Source: an uncultured Mycobacterium sp.
Lineage (GTDB): Bacteria > Actinomycetota > Actinomycetes > Mycobacteriales > Mycobacteriaceae
Direction: 5' to 3'
Length of the DNA stretch: 64,000 bases
Assembly: GCA_900078375.1 (NCBI GenBank)
Contig: FLQS01000021.1
Location: 1 to 64,000, forward strand
This document shows, in pieces, positions 8,310-17,597 of this stretch. The position numbers were made by a program, and so were the translations under genes. Position 1 is the stretch's first letter; every line of letters starts with the position of its first letter. Below the pieces are notes generated by a model. The model worked only from the letters and a program-made list of their open reading frames with translations. It ran no database searches and was not told the DNA's origin.

Positions 8310-9305
8310 TCAGGATGCGGTCGGGTCGACCGGCAGCCGGACCGTGGCGAGCAACGCCCGGTGATCCGAACCCGGAACCTCGATGGTCTGCACAGACGCG
8401 GCAGACGCATTCCGCGTGAGCACGTGGTCGATGGTGATCACCGGCGGAAACTTCCTGTTGGAGGGAAACGTCGGCGCGAAGCCAGATCCGCTCTGTTCGA
8501 CCGCATCGCGGAAACCGTTCGTCAACAAATCACGGAACTGGCGCATGTCCGGTGTGCTGTTGTAGTCGCCGCCGATGATCACTGCGCCGGGTCCAGCGGT
8601 CCGGGCGAAACTGTCCAATTGCACCTTCGCGCCGGCCATTCCGCCTCGCCACGCGTCGACCGTGTTCGAATCGTCCGCCACAGGGGAGTACACGTGGACA
8701 CTGGCCAGCAGCGGCTCGAAGCGCAGGCCGGGGATTTCCAGCCGGGCTGCGGGGATGCTGACGCGCCGGTGCCGTGGTTCGGAGAGCACGGTGAGTGGAT
8801 ATCGGCTCCACATGCCGATCCCGCCGGCACCAGGGGCTGGGATCAGATGCGAGAAGGGGAAGGCTTTGTCGATTCCTGCTCGTTTGAGACGTTGGGCGGC
8901 CTCGGGCGTCAACTCGGCGACGGTCACGAGGTCGGCGCCGTCCTCGGCCAGGTTGACGAGGAATGCGGGGTCCGCGTGCCCGTGTCGGAGATTCGAGGAG
9001 AGCACGCGGATGTCAAGGTACGCACCAACATCGGTCGGACGTCCAAGGTAGTACCACGAGATCTGGACTGCGAGGCTGGCTGCCACGACCCCGACGGCGA
9101 GCATCGACAGCAGGAATCGGCGACACGTCGCGGCCACCACTAACCCGGCAAACGCGGCCAACGACATGTAGGGCGAACCGACGGCCAGAACTAAGCCCGG
9201 AATGTTCGATATCGGTTGTTTGCGTGCGATAAGAGCGAGAATCGCGACCAGGAGAATTGCGACGACTAGCGCCGCCAAGATGCCGACATAAATTCTGCGT
9301 GACAA
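8310..9305 (-). CDS. Membrane-anchored endonuclease/exonuclease/phosphatase-fold protein (copy 1)
   Basis: 331 residues from TTG 9305, chosen because GGGAGG lies upstream and the resulting N-terminus aligns with the paralogue next door; the open frame runs on to 9521 but that stretch overlaps the neighbour. Three hydrophobic segments occupy about residues 5-105, then an EEP domain begins at RVLSSNLRHG. Catalytic elements are VAELTPEA (Glu metal ligand), GGDYNSTPD (Asp-Asn pair) and GSDHRAL (final Asp-His). Such enzymes hydrolyse phosphodiesters of DNA, lipids or sugar phosphates; the substrate is unknown. The active site probably faces the outside, next to a polysaccharide locus. Confidence 0.78.
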   Translation of the reverse strand: MSRRIYVGILAALVVAILLVAILALIARKQPISNIPGLVLAVGSPYMSLAAFAGLVVAATCRRFLLSMLAVGVVAASLAVQISWYYLGRPTDVGAYLDIRVLSSNLRHGHADPAFLVNLAEDGADLVTVAELTPEAAQRLKRAGIDKAFPFSHLIPAPGAGGIGMWSRYPLTVLSEPRHRRVSIPAARLEIPGLRFEPLLASVHVYSPVADDSNTVDAWRGGMAGAKVQLDSFARTAGPGAVIIGGDYNSTPDMRQFRDLLTNGFRDAVEQSGSGFAPTFPSNRKFPPVITIDHVLTRNASAASVQTIEVPGSDHRALLATVRLPVDPTAS

Positions 9306-9367
9306 GAGAAGGCAGCCCTCCCGGTTTGCCGCGGTCCGATGGCACGCTACCAGTCGTGCTGGCGAGG

Positions 9368-10384
9368 TCAGCCGTCGTTCGTCTTCTCGGGGGTTTTCGG
9401 GACGTGCACAGTCGTCAGAAGTGCGCGGTGGTCTGAGCCGGTGATGGTCACCGCGGTCAGCGATGTGGCAGTGGCTCCTCTGGTGAGGACGTGGTCGATC
9501 TCCAGCGCCGGCGGCAGCCATGAGTCGGCGGGGAAGGTCGGTACGAATCCGGCCCCGGTCTGATCGGCCGCATCGCGGTAGCCGGTGGTCAGCAGATCGC
9601 GAAACTGCTCCATATCGGGTGTGCTGTTGAAATCGCCCGCGACGATCACGGCCGCTTCACCGGCGACGTTGGCGGAGTCTTCGAGCACCATTTTGGCGTC
9701 GGCGATGCTTCTTTGCCACCCGTCGACGAAGTCCCGTTGGTACGAAACTGGAGAAAAGACATGCACACTCGTGACGAGTGGCGCCAGCTGGACGCCGGGG
9801 ACTCGGACTCTCGCCGCGGCAATCGTGAAGTTGCGGTGAGTCCCAGGTGACACTGCGTCGACCGGATAGCGGCTCCACAAGCCGATTCCGCCAGCGCCGG
9901 GTGCCGGTATCAGCACCGAGTATGGAAATGCATCGTCAAGTCCGGCTTGCGAGAAGCTTTGTGCCGCTTCAGGCGTCAGCTCCGAGACGGTGACGACGTC
10001 CGCAGAATCTTTGGCCAGATCGACAAAGGTCGTCGGATTGGCCTGTCCTTTCCGAAGATTCGACGAAAGTAGTCGAATGTCTGCGAACTGCGTCCCGGCG
10101 GCACGAGTGAAGTAATAGCGGGGTATTTGAATTGCCGCTGATGCGGTGAGCACCAGCACCGCGATGATCGTCAAGAACGTGCGACGGGACAACGCCGAGA
10201 ACAAGAGGCCCGCGAGCGCGGCGAACGGGGCGTATGGCGATCCCACGGTCAGCACCAGGCCCAGCAGATTGGATATGGGTAGTGCCCGCACAACCAGTGT
10301 GAGTGTCGAGAACGAGAGGGCGGCGACTGCCAGCGCGGTGAGGAGCCCGCGGGTTCGGCCAGACAACACGTCCTCCCTGCTCAC
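9368..10384 (-). CDS. Membrane-anchored endonuclease/exonuclease/phosphatase-fold protein (copy 2)
   Basis: 338 residues from GTG 10384, with alternative starts GTG 10369 and TTG 10366 better placed behind AGGGAGG. It is a paralogue of the gene 62 bases downstream and shares PISNLLGLVLTVGSPY in the membrane part and the EEP signature VSELTPEA, GIGLWSRYPV, AGDFNSTPD and GSDHRALL. All metal and catalytic positions appear present. The tandem pair is expressed away from the island edge on the minus strand, probably as one transcript. Function unknown; an extracytoplasmic phosphodiesterase or nuclease is the best structural guess. Confidence 0.78.
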   Translation of the reverse strand: MSREDVLSGRTRGLLTALAVAALSFSTLTLVVRALPISNLLGLVLTVGSPYAPFAALAGLLFSALSRRTFLTIIAVLVLTASAAIQIPRYYFTRAAGTQFADIRLLSSNLRKGQANPTTFVDLAKDSADVVTVSELTPEAAQSFSQAGLDDAFPYSVLIPAPGAGGIGLWSRYPVDAVSPGTHRNFTIAAARVRVPGVQLAPLVTSVHVFSPVSYQRDFVDGWQRSIADAKMVLEDSANVAGEAAVIVAGDFNSTPDMEQFRDLLTTGYRDAADQTGAGFVPTFPADSWLPPALEIDHVLTRGATATSLTAVTITGSDHRALLTTVHVPKTPEKTNDG

Positions 10385-10436
10385 CTTCGATTAGCGGCGG
10401 GCTATCAGTGGACGATGTTGACCAGGTGCCTGTGTT

Positions 10437-11924
10437 TCAGTACGCGCCGCGGTGACTCAGGACGGCCCGCACGGTTTTGACGGCGATCAGAAGATCAGAG
10501 ATCATCGACCAGTTCTCGACGTAGAACAGATCGAGCCGAACCGAGTCTTCCCAGGAGAGGTCGGAGCGGCCGCTGACCTGCCACAGACCGGTGATGCCGG
10601 GACGAACGAGCAAACGCCGTCTGGCGTGATCGTCGTACGACTTGACCTCGCTGGCCAGGGGCGGTCGCGGCCCCACCACACTCATGTCGCGCTTGGAGAC
10701 GTTGATGAACTGCGGCAGCTCGTCGAGGCTGTACTTGCGCAGGAACCGGCCGACAGGAGTGATCCGCGGATCACTGCGCATCTTGAACAGCACCCCGCCG
10801 TCACACTCATTCATTTCAGTGAGTTCACCGAGCAGCCGGTCGGCGCCGTCGACCATCGTCCGGAACTTGATCATCTCGAAAGGCTCGCCATCCAAACCGA
10901 TGCGTTCCTGACGATAGAAGATCGGGCCTTTGCTGGTTAGCTTGATCGCGATAGCGATGGCAACAAGAACAGGAAGACCGCACAGGAGAACCATGCCGGC
11001 GAAGAGGGTGTCGAACAGACGCTTCTGGAACCGCTTGGCACCGTGATACTGCGGCTTTTCGACGTGGATGAGCGGCAAGCCGGAAACCGGCCGCATCTGC
11101 AGGCGCGGCCCGGCGATGTCGACGACCCCCGGCGAGACGAGCAAGTCGATGTTCAGCTTTTCAAGCTCCCACGACAGGTTGCGGATTCCGCGTCCGTCGA
11201 GCCGTTCGGTGGCCGTGATCGCCACGGCTTGGCTATTGGTGGCGGTGACTGCACCGACCACGTTTGCTTCGTCCCCGAAAGTGGGGATCGCTCCAACGCC
11301 GGGGACATCAAGTTCGGTGCGGCTGCCGGCGCCGGGAATGCAGGCGCCAACGACCGCGTACTCGGACCAGCGCTCTCGTGCCAGCGACCTAGTCAGGTCA
11401 CGCACCGCCGGGGCGCTACCGACCACGATTACCCGCGTGATGTAGCGGCCGTGTTTCTGTCGTGCCCGCACGACCATCCGACGGGCAGCCCATCGGCCGA
11501 GGGCCAAGAAGGCGAGGCCGGCCGGCAGCGCCATCACCAGGTAGCCACGGGCGATCTCGAGTTTGAAGAGCATCGAGATGATCGCCACGCCGCCAAATAT
11601 CGATGCCGTGCCGACCCACACGCGGCGGTACTCCTCGGCCCCGCAGCCGATGATCCGCGGCGAGCGCGAGTGGTTGATCGAGAGCGCCGTCATCCAGATG
11701 ACCGCGATCGCGACCGACACCACAAGGTAGTTCGTGTACTTGTAGGCTAGCTCAGTGGGCGACAAGCCGAACCGCAGCCACTGAGCGAGGCCGACGGCCA
11801 GGACCACGCCGGCGAGATCGACCACCGCCAAGCGGCGTGAATACACTTTTTGCCAAGCCGGAAGCGTTTCTTCAGTTGCAACAACGTCCGCTGGAGATTC
11901 CAGCCGATCGTTTACCGCCGTCAT
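10437..11924 (-). CDS. Polyprenyl-phosphate sugar phosphotransferase (WbaP/CpsE-like initiating enzyme)
   Basis: A 495-residue polyisoprenyl-phosphate hexose-1-phosphate transferase that starts repeat-unit assembly by loading the first sugar phosphate on the lipid carrier. The N-terminal half has four hydrophobic helices and a CoA-binding-like Rossmann region (VIVVGSAPAV), and the C-terminal catalytic domain starts KRLFDTLFAGMVLL (membrane hairpin) with FEMIKFRTMV, SLDELPQFINV, MSVVGPRPPL and RPGITGLWQVSGRS. ATG 11924 is preceded by a G-rich ribosome site; the frame extends 9 codons further. The full-length WbaP-type layout argues for an intact polysaccharide initiator. The first sugar cannot be told from sequence. 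Confidence 0.9.
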   Translation of the reverse strand: MTAVNDRLESPADVVATEETLPAWQKVYSRRLAVVDLAGVVLAVGLAQWLRFGLSPTELAYKYTNYLVVSVAIAVIWMTALSINHSRSPRIIGCGAEEYRRVWVGTASIFGGVAIISMLFKLEIARGYLVMALPAGLAFLALGRWAARRMVVRARQKHGRYITRVIVVGSAPAVRDLTRSLARERWSEYAVVGACIPGAGSRTELDVPGVGAIPTFGDEANVVGAVTATNSQAVAITATERLDGRGIRNLSWELEKLNIDLLVSPGVVDIAGPRLQMRPVSGLPLIHVEKPQYHGAKRFQKRLFDTLFAGMVLLCGLPVLVAIAIAIKLTSKGPIFYRQERIGLDGEPFEMIKFRTMVDGADRLLGELTEMNECDGGVLFKMRSDPRITPVGRFLRKYSLDELPQFINVSKRDMSVVGPRPPLASEVKSYDDHARRRLLVRPGITGLWQVSGRSDLSWEDSVRLDLFYVENWSMISDLLIAVKTVRAVLSHRGAY

Positions 11925-12070
11925 GTTCCCCCCCACAACGCACGCCTGCATCTTCCCCGCAGGAACGCTATTGACCCTTTGGAATCATTGCACACCCTCG
12001 GGTGTCCTGGCGAGGGATCCCAGTCAAGGAGGGCCTTTGGTCCTCATCGACTCCGTTGCCGCCGAAGACA

Positions 12071-12601
12071 TCAGACGGACGAGCGACGGCAGAGTTCGAG
12101 GACGGGGGGAAGGAGGTCGGCAATTTGCGAGCCGACCGCAACGAAGACTTGGGATTGTTGGCCGATTGGGTCGGAGATGTCGAGCACCTCGCGTGCGGGA
12201 ACATGCCCCCGCAGCGCTGCGAGGTCGGCGAGGTTCTGGGGATCGAACTGAGCGACGAGGTGGGCGGCCTCGAGGAGCGTAAAGGTCCGGTGCAGTTGGC
12301 GTGGTGCACGTTCGAGAACCGCGTTTCGATGGGCCCTCGTCATGGTGAGAACCAGGTCGGCATCACTGGCAATCCTCGGAGTCAGCTGGCGGGCGCTGAA
12401 ATCAGCTGCTGAGCCACCCAGCTTCTCGAGCACCACGGCGGCATCGGTATGAATGGGATGGTTGATCACAGCCCGGGTGCCTGCGCTGGAGGTTTTGAAG
12501 TCCGGAATTCCCAGTCCTGCAGCAAACGTGTCGGCGAGCCGTTCAGCGGTTGGAGAGCGGCAGATGTTTCCTGTGCAAACGAACAAGAGGTGCAGTGCCA
12601 A
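12071..12601 (-). CDS. Low-molecular-weight protein-tyrosine phosphatase
   Basis: About 176 residues if begun at TTG 12601, which places the catalytic loop CTGNICRSP (CX5RS) close to the N-terminus as in the family. The frame continues upstream to 12751 (ATG at 12664 is another choice), so the start is uncertain. The general-acid Asp is in DISDPIG near the end. In capsule and exopolysaccharide loci such enzymes (Wzb type) dephosphorylate the tyrosine cluster of the BY-kinase; the matching kinase here is at 27480-28931. It is divergent from the WecG-like gene across a roughly 300-base gap that should hold both promoters. Confidence 0.82.
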   Translation of the reverse strand: MALHLLFVCTGNICRSPTAERLADTFAAGLGIPDFKTSSAGTRAVINHPIHTDAAVVLEKLGGSAADFSARQLTPRIASDADLVLTMTRAHRNAVLERAPRQLHRTFTLLEAAHLVAQFDPQNLADLAALRGHVPAREVLDISDPIGQQSQVFVAVGSQIADLLPPVLELCRRSSV

Positions 12602-12897
12602 CTCCCATGTGTGGATCTCGAGACGCGGCACCCCGAGCCAGCAGGGAGAACGTCGCCAACGCATCGAAAATACACCGTCGACGGGAAGCTTACCGTCGCG
12701 CGATTCTGCTGCCTTCCCCTGAGCCACAAGCGCATCAGTCGCCGACGCCACCCAGGACGTCGGGCACTCAGATCAATTGGAAGCTCGATCGACCTTGTCG
12801 TCGATCGGCCAGGTACTTAGAGTCTCTTGAAATGGGCCGGAATCTTTATGCTCGAGCCACCGGATTCGCAGAGATACGATCCACCAGATCGGGAGAC

Positions 12898-13692
12898 ATG
12901 AAAACATCGCCCAAGTCGACGTCGCGCCGGACAGAGGCCGCTAGGACGGAGGTGGGCGGTATCGTCTTTGACAACCTCACGGAAGATGACGTAGTCGGCA
13001 CCGTTCGAAGGGCCTGGACTGCAGGTGAAGGCGGTTCGATAATACCGGTGAACGTGGATGTCGCTCGAGCGGCCGATAGAAGCGCTGAGTTCGCCGAGGT
13101 CATAGCCAGGGGGTCGCTCGTCATTGCAGATGGGATGCCCCTGGTCTGGGCGGCTCGACTGAAGGGCAAGAGGCTGCCAGAACGTGTTGCTGGCTCGTCG
13201 CTCGTTTTCTCGTTGAGCAACGCGGCGGCAGACGCTGGGAAAACGGTCTATCTGTTCGGTGGCGCAGTAGGGGTCCCGGAGCAGGCGGTGGATGCGCTCG
13301 CCGCCCGATTCGCCAAACTACGGATCGCGGGGACGCTTTCACCAGAATTCGGTTTTGACAAGACGGAAGAAGGACTGCGGCAGGCTGTGTCCGCTGTCGT
13401 TACCGCCGCTCCTGACCTGGTCTTCGTTGGGTTGGGCTTTCCAAGGCAGGAACTTTTCATCGAGCAACTCCGTCAGGAGCTCCCCAACACATGGTTCCTC
13501 GCCTGCGGGGGTGGGATCGCGATGGCGGCTGGGGTGGTGCGAAGGGCTTCTCCTGTTATGCAACGGCTTGGGTTCGAGTGGGTGCACCGGCTAGCGCTGG
13601 AGCCACGACGCCTTGCTCGCAGATATCTCCGAGACGATCTTCCCTTCGCGCTCAAGCTCCTAGCGCAGGCTGCTATCGACCGATTTAGATGA
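12898..13692 (+). CDS. WecG/TagA/CpsF-family glycosyltransferase (GT26)
   Basis: 264 residues from ATG 12898 with GGGAG 3 bases upstream; a longer frame to 12550 is not needed. GT26 enzymes add the second sugar (for example ManNAcA or N-acetylmannosamine) to the lipid-linked first sugar. Signature parts are ADGMPLVWAARLKGKRLPERVAG, VGLGFPRQELFI and the C-terminal QRLGFEWVHRLALEPRRLARRYL. It leads the plus-strand arm of the island with a 241-base gap before gmhA. Confidence 0.88.
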   Translation: MKTSPKSTSRRTEAARTEVGGIVFDNLTEDDVVGTVRRAWTAGEGGSIIPVNVDVARAADRSAEFAEVIARGSLVIADGMPLVWAARLKGKRLPERVAGSSLVFSLSNAAADAGKTVYLFGGAVGVPEQAVDALAARFAKLRIAGTLSPEFGFDKTEEGLRQAVSAVVTAAPDLVFVGLGFPRQELFIEQLRQELPNTWFLACGGGIAMAAGVVRRASPVMQRLGFEWVHRLALEPRRLARRYLRDDLPFALKLLAQAAIDRFR

Positions 13693-13827
13693 GACCGGAA
13701 TGGAGATCCGTCGGTCTCGTGCCGGCTTGCCGGCAATCGAGCCCTAGCGCCTGGGCGGAACGTGGTCGAGCCGTTCGCGAAGTCTAGATGCAATGTTGGG
13801 TATTTGTAGGTTGCTTATGACGGGCAA

Positions 13828-13843
13828 ACGCTTTAAAAAGCGT
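13828..13843. repeat. Short palindrome upstream of gmhA
   Basis: ACGCTTT at 13828-13834 pairs with AAAGCGT at 13837-13843 around AA. It lies 90 bases before the gmhA start in an AT-richer stretch, so it could be an operator for the heptose genes or a weak processing hairpin. The rest of the 241-base gap shows nothing else that I can name. Confidence 0.35.
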
Positions 13844-13933
13844 CTAACGAATGGGGTCGGCCCCGGCGTCAAACCAGGCGTTGGTGGATAGCTGATCACG
13901 GGGGCAATCCCGCGATGTCGAAAGGGACTGAGC

Positions 13934-14512
13934 ATGAGGACTGTTGAACAAATTTTCGAAGACACGATCCAAGTCAAGGCGCGGATCCTTCAAGATCCGG
14001 GTTTGCTTGAAACAGCCCGTGCCGTAGGGAACCACCTGATTGTCGGCTTCGGTGCGGGGGCACGCGTTTTTACATGCGGCAACGGCGGCAGCGCGGCGGA
14101 TGCCCAGCACTTCGCCGCAGAACTGACGGGCCACTTCATCTTCGACCGCCCCCCGCTCGGCGCTGAGGCGCTTCACGCCAATTCATCGCATGTCACTGCT
14201 GTGGCAAATGATTATGATTACGAGTCGGTTTTCGCAAGAGCTCTAGAGGGCTCCGCCCGCGCTGGCGACACGCTTGTTGCCATCAGCACCTCTGGCAACT
14301 CGCCGAATGTAATCAGCGCTGCGGCAACTGCCAAGCGTATAGGAGTATCGGTTGTCGCGATGACCGGCGAATCAGGCGGGAAGCTCGCGGAGTTCGCCGA
14401 CTTCTTGATCAACGTGCCATCGACGGACACTGGACGGATCCAAGAGTCGCATATTGTGTTCATTCACGCGATTTCGGAACATGTCGAGCATGAGCTTTTC
14501 GCCCCCCGCTGA
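13934..14512 (+). CDS. gmhA: Sedoheptulose-7-phosphate isomerase
   Basis: A 192-residue SIS-domain enzyme converting sedoheptulose 7-phosphate to D-glycero-D-manno-heptose 7-phosphate, the first step to nucleotide-activated heptose. Motifs: [17 protein letters not shown] (phosphate loop), [20 protein letters not shown] and the zinc/acid helix [19 protein letters not shown]. Length matches GmhA. ATG 13934 follows AAAGGGA. The next gene gmhB overlaps its 3' end, so the two are translationally coupled. Confidence 0.93.
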   Translation: MRTVEQIFEDTIQVKARILQDPGLLETARAVGNHLIVGFGAGARVFTCGNGGSAADAQHFAAELTGHFIFDRPPLGAEALHANSSHVTAVANDYDYESVFARALEGSARAGDTLVAISTSGNSPNVISAAATAKRIGVSVVAMTGESGGKLAEFADFLINVPSTDTGRIQESHIVFIHAISEHVEHELFAPR

Positions 14513-15113
14513 TGGGGGCGAGCGTCACGAGGTTGTGCGAAGGCTTGTTCACGAACGGGTGGGACGCGACTGGTGTCTGTTTCTGGACCGAGACGGGGTC
14601 ATTAACCGCCGGATCGCCGGCGATTACGTAAGAAGTTGGCGGGAATTCGAATGGCTACCCGGGGCGGCGCTCGCGCTGAAGCAATTGAGGGAGTGGGCTC
14701 CCAGGTTAGTTGTCGTCACCAACCAGCAGGGCGTCGGCAAGGGACTGATGACTACTGATGATGTGGCTGCGATTCATCAAGGTATCCAGGCTGAGCTTGC
14801 AGCTGATGGCTTGGTAGTCAACGCTTTTGAGGTATGCCCGCACCTCGAATCGTTCGGATGCATGTGCCGGAAGCCTAGGCCGGGGCTCGTGCTTGGTTGG
14901 CTCGCGCGGCACTCAAGCTGTGAGCCATCCCTCAGCATCATGGCCGGAGACAGTCGGAGCGACCTTGAGTTGGCTCGTAACGTTGCCGTCGCGACCGGTG
15001 GATGTGCGAGTATAAACCTTGGGGGAGCGGGTCTTGGAGAGCTTGCGGACGCTTCGTTCGACTCGCTCTGGGACTTCGCTGTTGCAGTTGCACGCGCGAT
15101 GGGGGATGCATGA
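14490..15113 (+). CDS. gmhB: D-glycero-D-manno-heptose 1,7-bisphosphate phosphatase
   Basis: A 207-residue HAD phosphatase removing the C7 phosphate of heptose 1,7-bisphosphate. Motif I is FLDRDGVIN, motif [13 protein letters not shown], the zinc loop is kept (CPH then CMCRKPRPG), and motif IV is [14 protein letters not shown] 14490 gives a 23-base overlap with gmhA; ATG 14481 is equally in frame. The stop TGA overlaps the ATG of hddA. Third enzymatic step of the GDP-heptose route. Confidence 0.88.
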   Translation: MSFSPPADGGERHEVVRRLVHERVGRDWCLFLDRDGVINRRIAGDYVRSWREFEWLPGAALALKQLREWAPRLVVVTNQQGVGKGLMTTDDVAAIHQGIQAELAADGLVVNAFEVCPHLESFGCMCRKPRPGLVLGWLARHSSCEPSLSIMAGDSRSDLELARNVAVATGGCASINLGGAGLGELADASFDSLWDFAVAVARAMGDA

Positions 15114-16177
15114 CAGTATTACGCGGCCGAGCACCATTACGGCTTGGCCTTGGGGGTGGTGGCACAGACGTTGATCCGTACTCAACTGAGTTCGGCGGAC
15201 GAATCCTGAATGCGACGATCGATAAGTATGCGTACGCGTTTGGGGAGCGGGGAACCGGAGATACTGTGGCCTTTCGCTCGCCCGATCGGGATCGAGCTGG
15301 GAATGCCGATATTCACGACCTCTCCTCCCTTGAGGACGATTTCCCGCTGCACGTGGCTGTGTACAGGCGGGTGATCGCTGAGTTCAACGGCGGCGCACCG
15401 CTTCCGCTCAAGCTTGCAACACAGGTGGACGCTCCTCCGGGCTCGGGTTTGGGGTCGTCTTCTGCGCTCGTCGTCGCGATGCTACTCACTACGTGTGAAC
15501 TCGTCGGAGTATCTCCTGGGCCGTACGAACTCGCCCGGATGGCGTGGGAGGTCGAGCGGGTTGATCTGGGCATGGCTGGTGGCTGGCAGGATCACTACGC
15601 GGCGGCATTCGGCGGCTTCAGCTACATGGAGTCCCGCCGCAAGGGAGAAGTGGTCGTAAATCCGCTGCGAATCCGGCGTGAAGTGATCGCCGAATTGGAA
15701 GCATCACTGCTGCTGTACTTTGGCGGCGTCTCGCGGCTCTCTTCTGAAGTCATTGCTGAACAGCAACGGAATGTCGTTGAACGAGACGAGGACGCGCTGG
15801 ACGCGACTCACGCTATTCGAGCCGAAGCCCTCGAAATGAAGGATCTGCTGGTGGTTGGTGACATGCCGGGATTTGCGGATTCTCTGCTTCGGGGCTGGGA
15901 GGCCAAGAAGCGACTCGCCTCCCGGATCTCGAATCCGAAGATCGAACGCGCCTATCAATTGGCGTTGTCTCACGGTATGGTGGCTGGCAAAGTTTCAGGT
16001 GCTGGTGGCGGCGGCTTCCTCATGATGATCGTCGACCCGCGCCGCCGGATCGAGGTCGCCCGAAGTCTTGAACAAGAGTGCGGTGGGTCGGTGGTCCCGT
16101 GTCTGTTTACCAAGGGTGGAGCGACCACGTGGAAGATCCCGGCTCACAAGAAGGCGGCCGACGTTCAGTCCCGCTAG
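15110..16177 (+). CDS. hddA: D-glycero-alpha-D-manno-heptose 7-phosphate kinase
   Basis: A 355-residue GHMP kinase that phosphorylates heptose 7-phosphate at C1. The family motifs are [17 protein letters not shown] near the start, [17 protein letters not shown] (motif 2, about residues 105-121) and [13 protein letters not shown] (motif 3). ATG 15110 overlaps the gmhB stop as ATGA; a longer frame begins within gmhB at 15002 and is rejected. Reading with gmhA, gmhB and hddC gives the complete anabolic set; in M. tuberculosis homologues lie at Rv0113-Rv0115, elsewhere in the chromosome. Confidence 0.92.
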   Translation: MTVLRGRAPLRLGLGGGGTDVDPYSTEFGGRILNATIDKYAYAFGERGTGDTVAFRSPDRDRAGNADIHDLSSLEDDFPLHVAVYRRVIAEFNGGAPLPLKLATQVDAPPGSGLGSSSALVVAMLLTTCELVGVSPGPYELARMAWEVERVDLGMAGGWQDHYAAAFGGFSYMESRRKGEVVVNPLRIRREVIAELEASLLLYFGGVSRLSSEVIAEQQRNVVERDEDALDATHAIRAEALEMKDLLVVGDMPGFADSLLRGWEAKKRLASRISNPKIERAYQLALSHGMVAGKVSGAGGGGFLMMIVDPRRRIEVARSLEQECGGSVVPCLFTKGGATTWKIPAHKKAADVQSR

Positions 16178-16207
16178 GTTGGCTCACATGAACGACGGTG
16201 ATCCGCA

Positions 16208-16888
16208 ATGCAATTGGTAGTACTCGCCGGCGGTCGCGGCACCCGGCTTCGCGATGCGCTACCAGAGGGGCTACCCAAACCAATGGCCCCCATCGCTGGC
16301 AGGCCGTTTCTCGAGTACCTGCTCGACCAGGCGATCGAGCAGGGCGTGGCGGAGGTTCAACTTCTTGTCGGGTACTCATCGGAGGCGATCATCGACCATT
16401 TCGGTGATAGCTACTGCGGTGTACCGATCAGCTATAGTGCAGAACCCGTTCCCCTCGGTACGGGAGGGGCGCTGAAGGCGGTTGGCCCCCGACTGGCCGA
16501 CACGTTCCTTCTGGCGAACGGAGACACATTCGCGGACGTTAGTTATCGAGGCCTTCTGGACCTCGTTGACTCGTCGCTCCTGAGCATGAGCCTTGCCCGG
16601 ACCGCCAACGTCGGCCGATACGGGAGCGTCGTCACCAAGCAGGACGTCATCGTTGGTTTCCATGAGAAGGCCGCGGGGGGTTCAGGATTGGTCAACGCAG
16701 GTGTGTACGGCTGCCGGCGTGAACTGATCGCCGCATTGCCTGAGAGTGCTTCATTCTCTTTCGAGACAGACTTCCTCGAACCGCAGCTACCGCGACTGCG
16801 CCCGCACTTCCTAGTCGTCGAATCGGAGATCATCGATATTGGAACTCCTGACTCATATGTGTTCGCCAACACTCTTTTTGGTTCGTGA
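16208..16888 (+). CDS. hddC: D-glycero-alpha-D-manno-heptose 1-phosphate guanylyltransferase (HddC-like)
   Basis: A 226-residue nucleotidyltransferase. The N-terminus LVVLAGGRGTRL with LPKPMAPIAGRPF is the sugar-nucleotide pyrophosphorylase signature; NGDTFADV carries the metal Asp, VNAGVYG and FSFETDFLE follow, and IDIGTPDSY closes the fold. The small size and position 30 bases after hddA support GDP-D-glycero-alpha-D-manno-heptose synthesis rather than a glucose or mannose-1-phosphate enzyme. The nucleotide preference (GTP) is inferred from family and context. Confidence 0.85.
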   Translation: MQLVVLAGGRGTRLRDALPEGLPKPMAPIAGRPFLEYLLDQAIEQGVAEVQLLVGYSSEAIIDHFGDSYCGVPISYSAEPVPLGTGGALKAVGPRLADTFLLANGDTFADVSYRGLLDLVDSSLLSMSLARTANVGRYGSVVTKQDVIVGFHEKAAGGSGLVNAGVYGCRRELIAALPESASFSFETDFLEPQLPRLRPHFLVVESEIIDIGTPDSYVFANTLFGS

Positions 16889-17090
16889 CCGACCGGCAGT
16901 GGGCACAGCAGGCAGCTAACCACCGTATGGCGGCGGACGCCAATCTTGACGCAGCTGGCAAATGCTGAAGCCTCAGTCTAATCGTCCGCATTGCTGTGAA
17001 CATGCTGGGCCACGCGAGGGTGCTCATGCCGCGCAACCTGCATTGGGGCATAATGCTTTTCCATCATCGTCAACGCGTTTGGGGGATAGG

Positions 17091-17597
17091 GTGGAACATC
17101 GTCGGATTCTCGCGGCCGCGGCCGCGGCCGTGGCCGTGGCCGTGGCGAGTATCGGAGCGGTCGGGCTAGCTGGTCCGGCGTCCGCTACTGACGACATCAC
17201 CCAGAATGCGGTCGGCACGTACACGATCCAGTACGCGTGGGGCCCGAGCACGTGGGTCGCAGTGCCGTGCGACGGCGACGTCGACCAGTGCCTCCATATC
17301 ACCGAGTTTTCCGCCAAGGATACGAAACAGAAGCATCCCAACTGGAGCGCAAACGCTTACTGGTCGGTCGGCTCATGGATTATTCCACCGGTCGACACCC
17401 CCAATGCTCTCAAGTGCAAAGAAGACGGAAGTAAGCACGACCTTCCGCTCAACTACTCATGGGACGCGGCGACGAATTCGGGTTCGCAATCATTCTTCGA
17501 TCCCGGGATTTGCAACGGCAAGACCAGGTCGGGTTCGAGCCCGTTCACGTTGACAAAGATCGGGCCCGCCCCGGGCATCAGCACACCTGCTCAATAG
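17091..17597 (+). CDS. Small secreted protein of unknown function
   Basis: 168 residues from GTG 17091 (GGGGGATAG upstream). A signal peptide covers about residues 1-31: basic VEHRR, a long Ala/Val core and an ASA|TD cut site. The mature part is small, rich in Trp, Ser and Thr with four cysteines (PCDGDVDQC, LKCKEDG, GICNGK), consistent with two disulfides. I do not recognise the family. The hydrophobic core is encoded by six hexanucleotide repeats (17112-17147). It sits within the polysaccharide island between hddC and a methyltransferase, after a 202-base gap in which I see no further gene. Confidence 0.75.
   Translation: MEHRRILAAAAAAVAVAVASIGAVGLAGPASATDDITQNAVGTYTIQYAWGPSTWVAVPCDGDVDQCLHITEFSAKDTKQKHPNWSANAYWSVGSWIIPPVDTPNALKCKEDGSKHDLPLNYSWDAATNSGSQSFFDPGICNGKTRSGSSPFTLTKIGPAPGISTPAQ

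Noticed and set aside
8310..9521. Longer form of EEP copy 1 beginning at 9521
   Set aside because: The first 72 residues are antisense-like and overlap the neighbouring gene; the TTG at 9305 has GGGAGG upstream and aligns with copy 2.
12550..12897. N-terminal extension of the GT26 glycosyltransferase
   Set aside because: The stretch reads as Arg/Pro/Ser-rich antisense of the phosphatase; ATG 12898 has a ribosome site and matches the family start.
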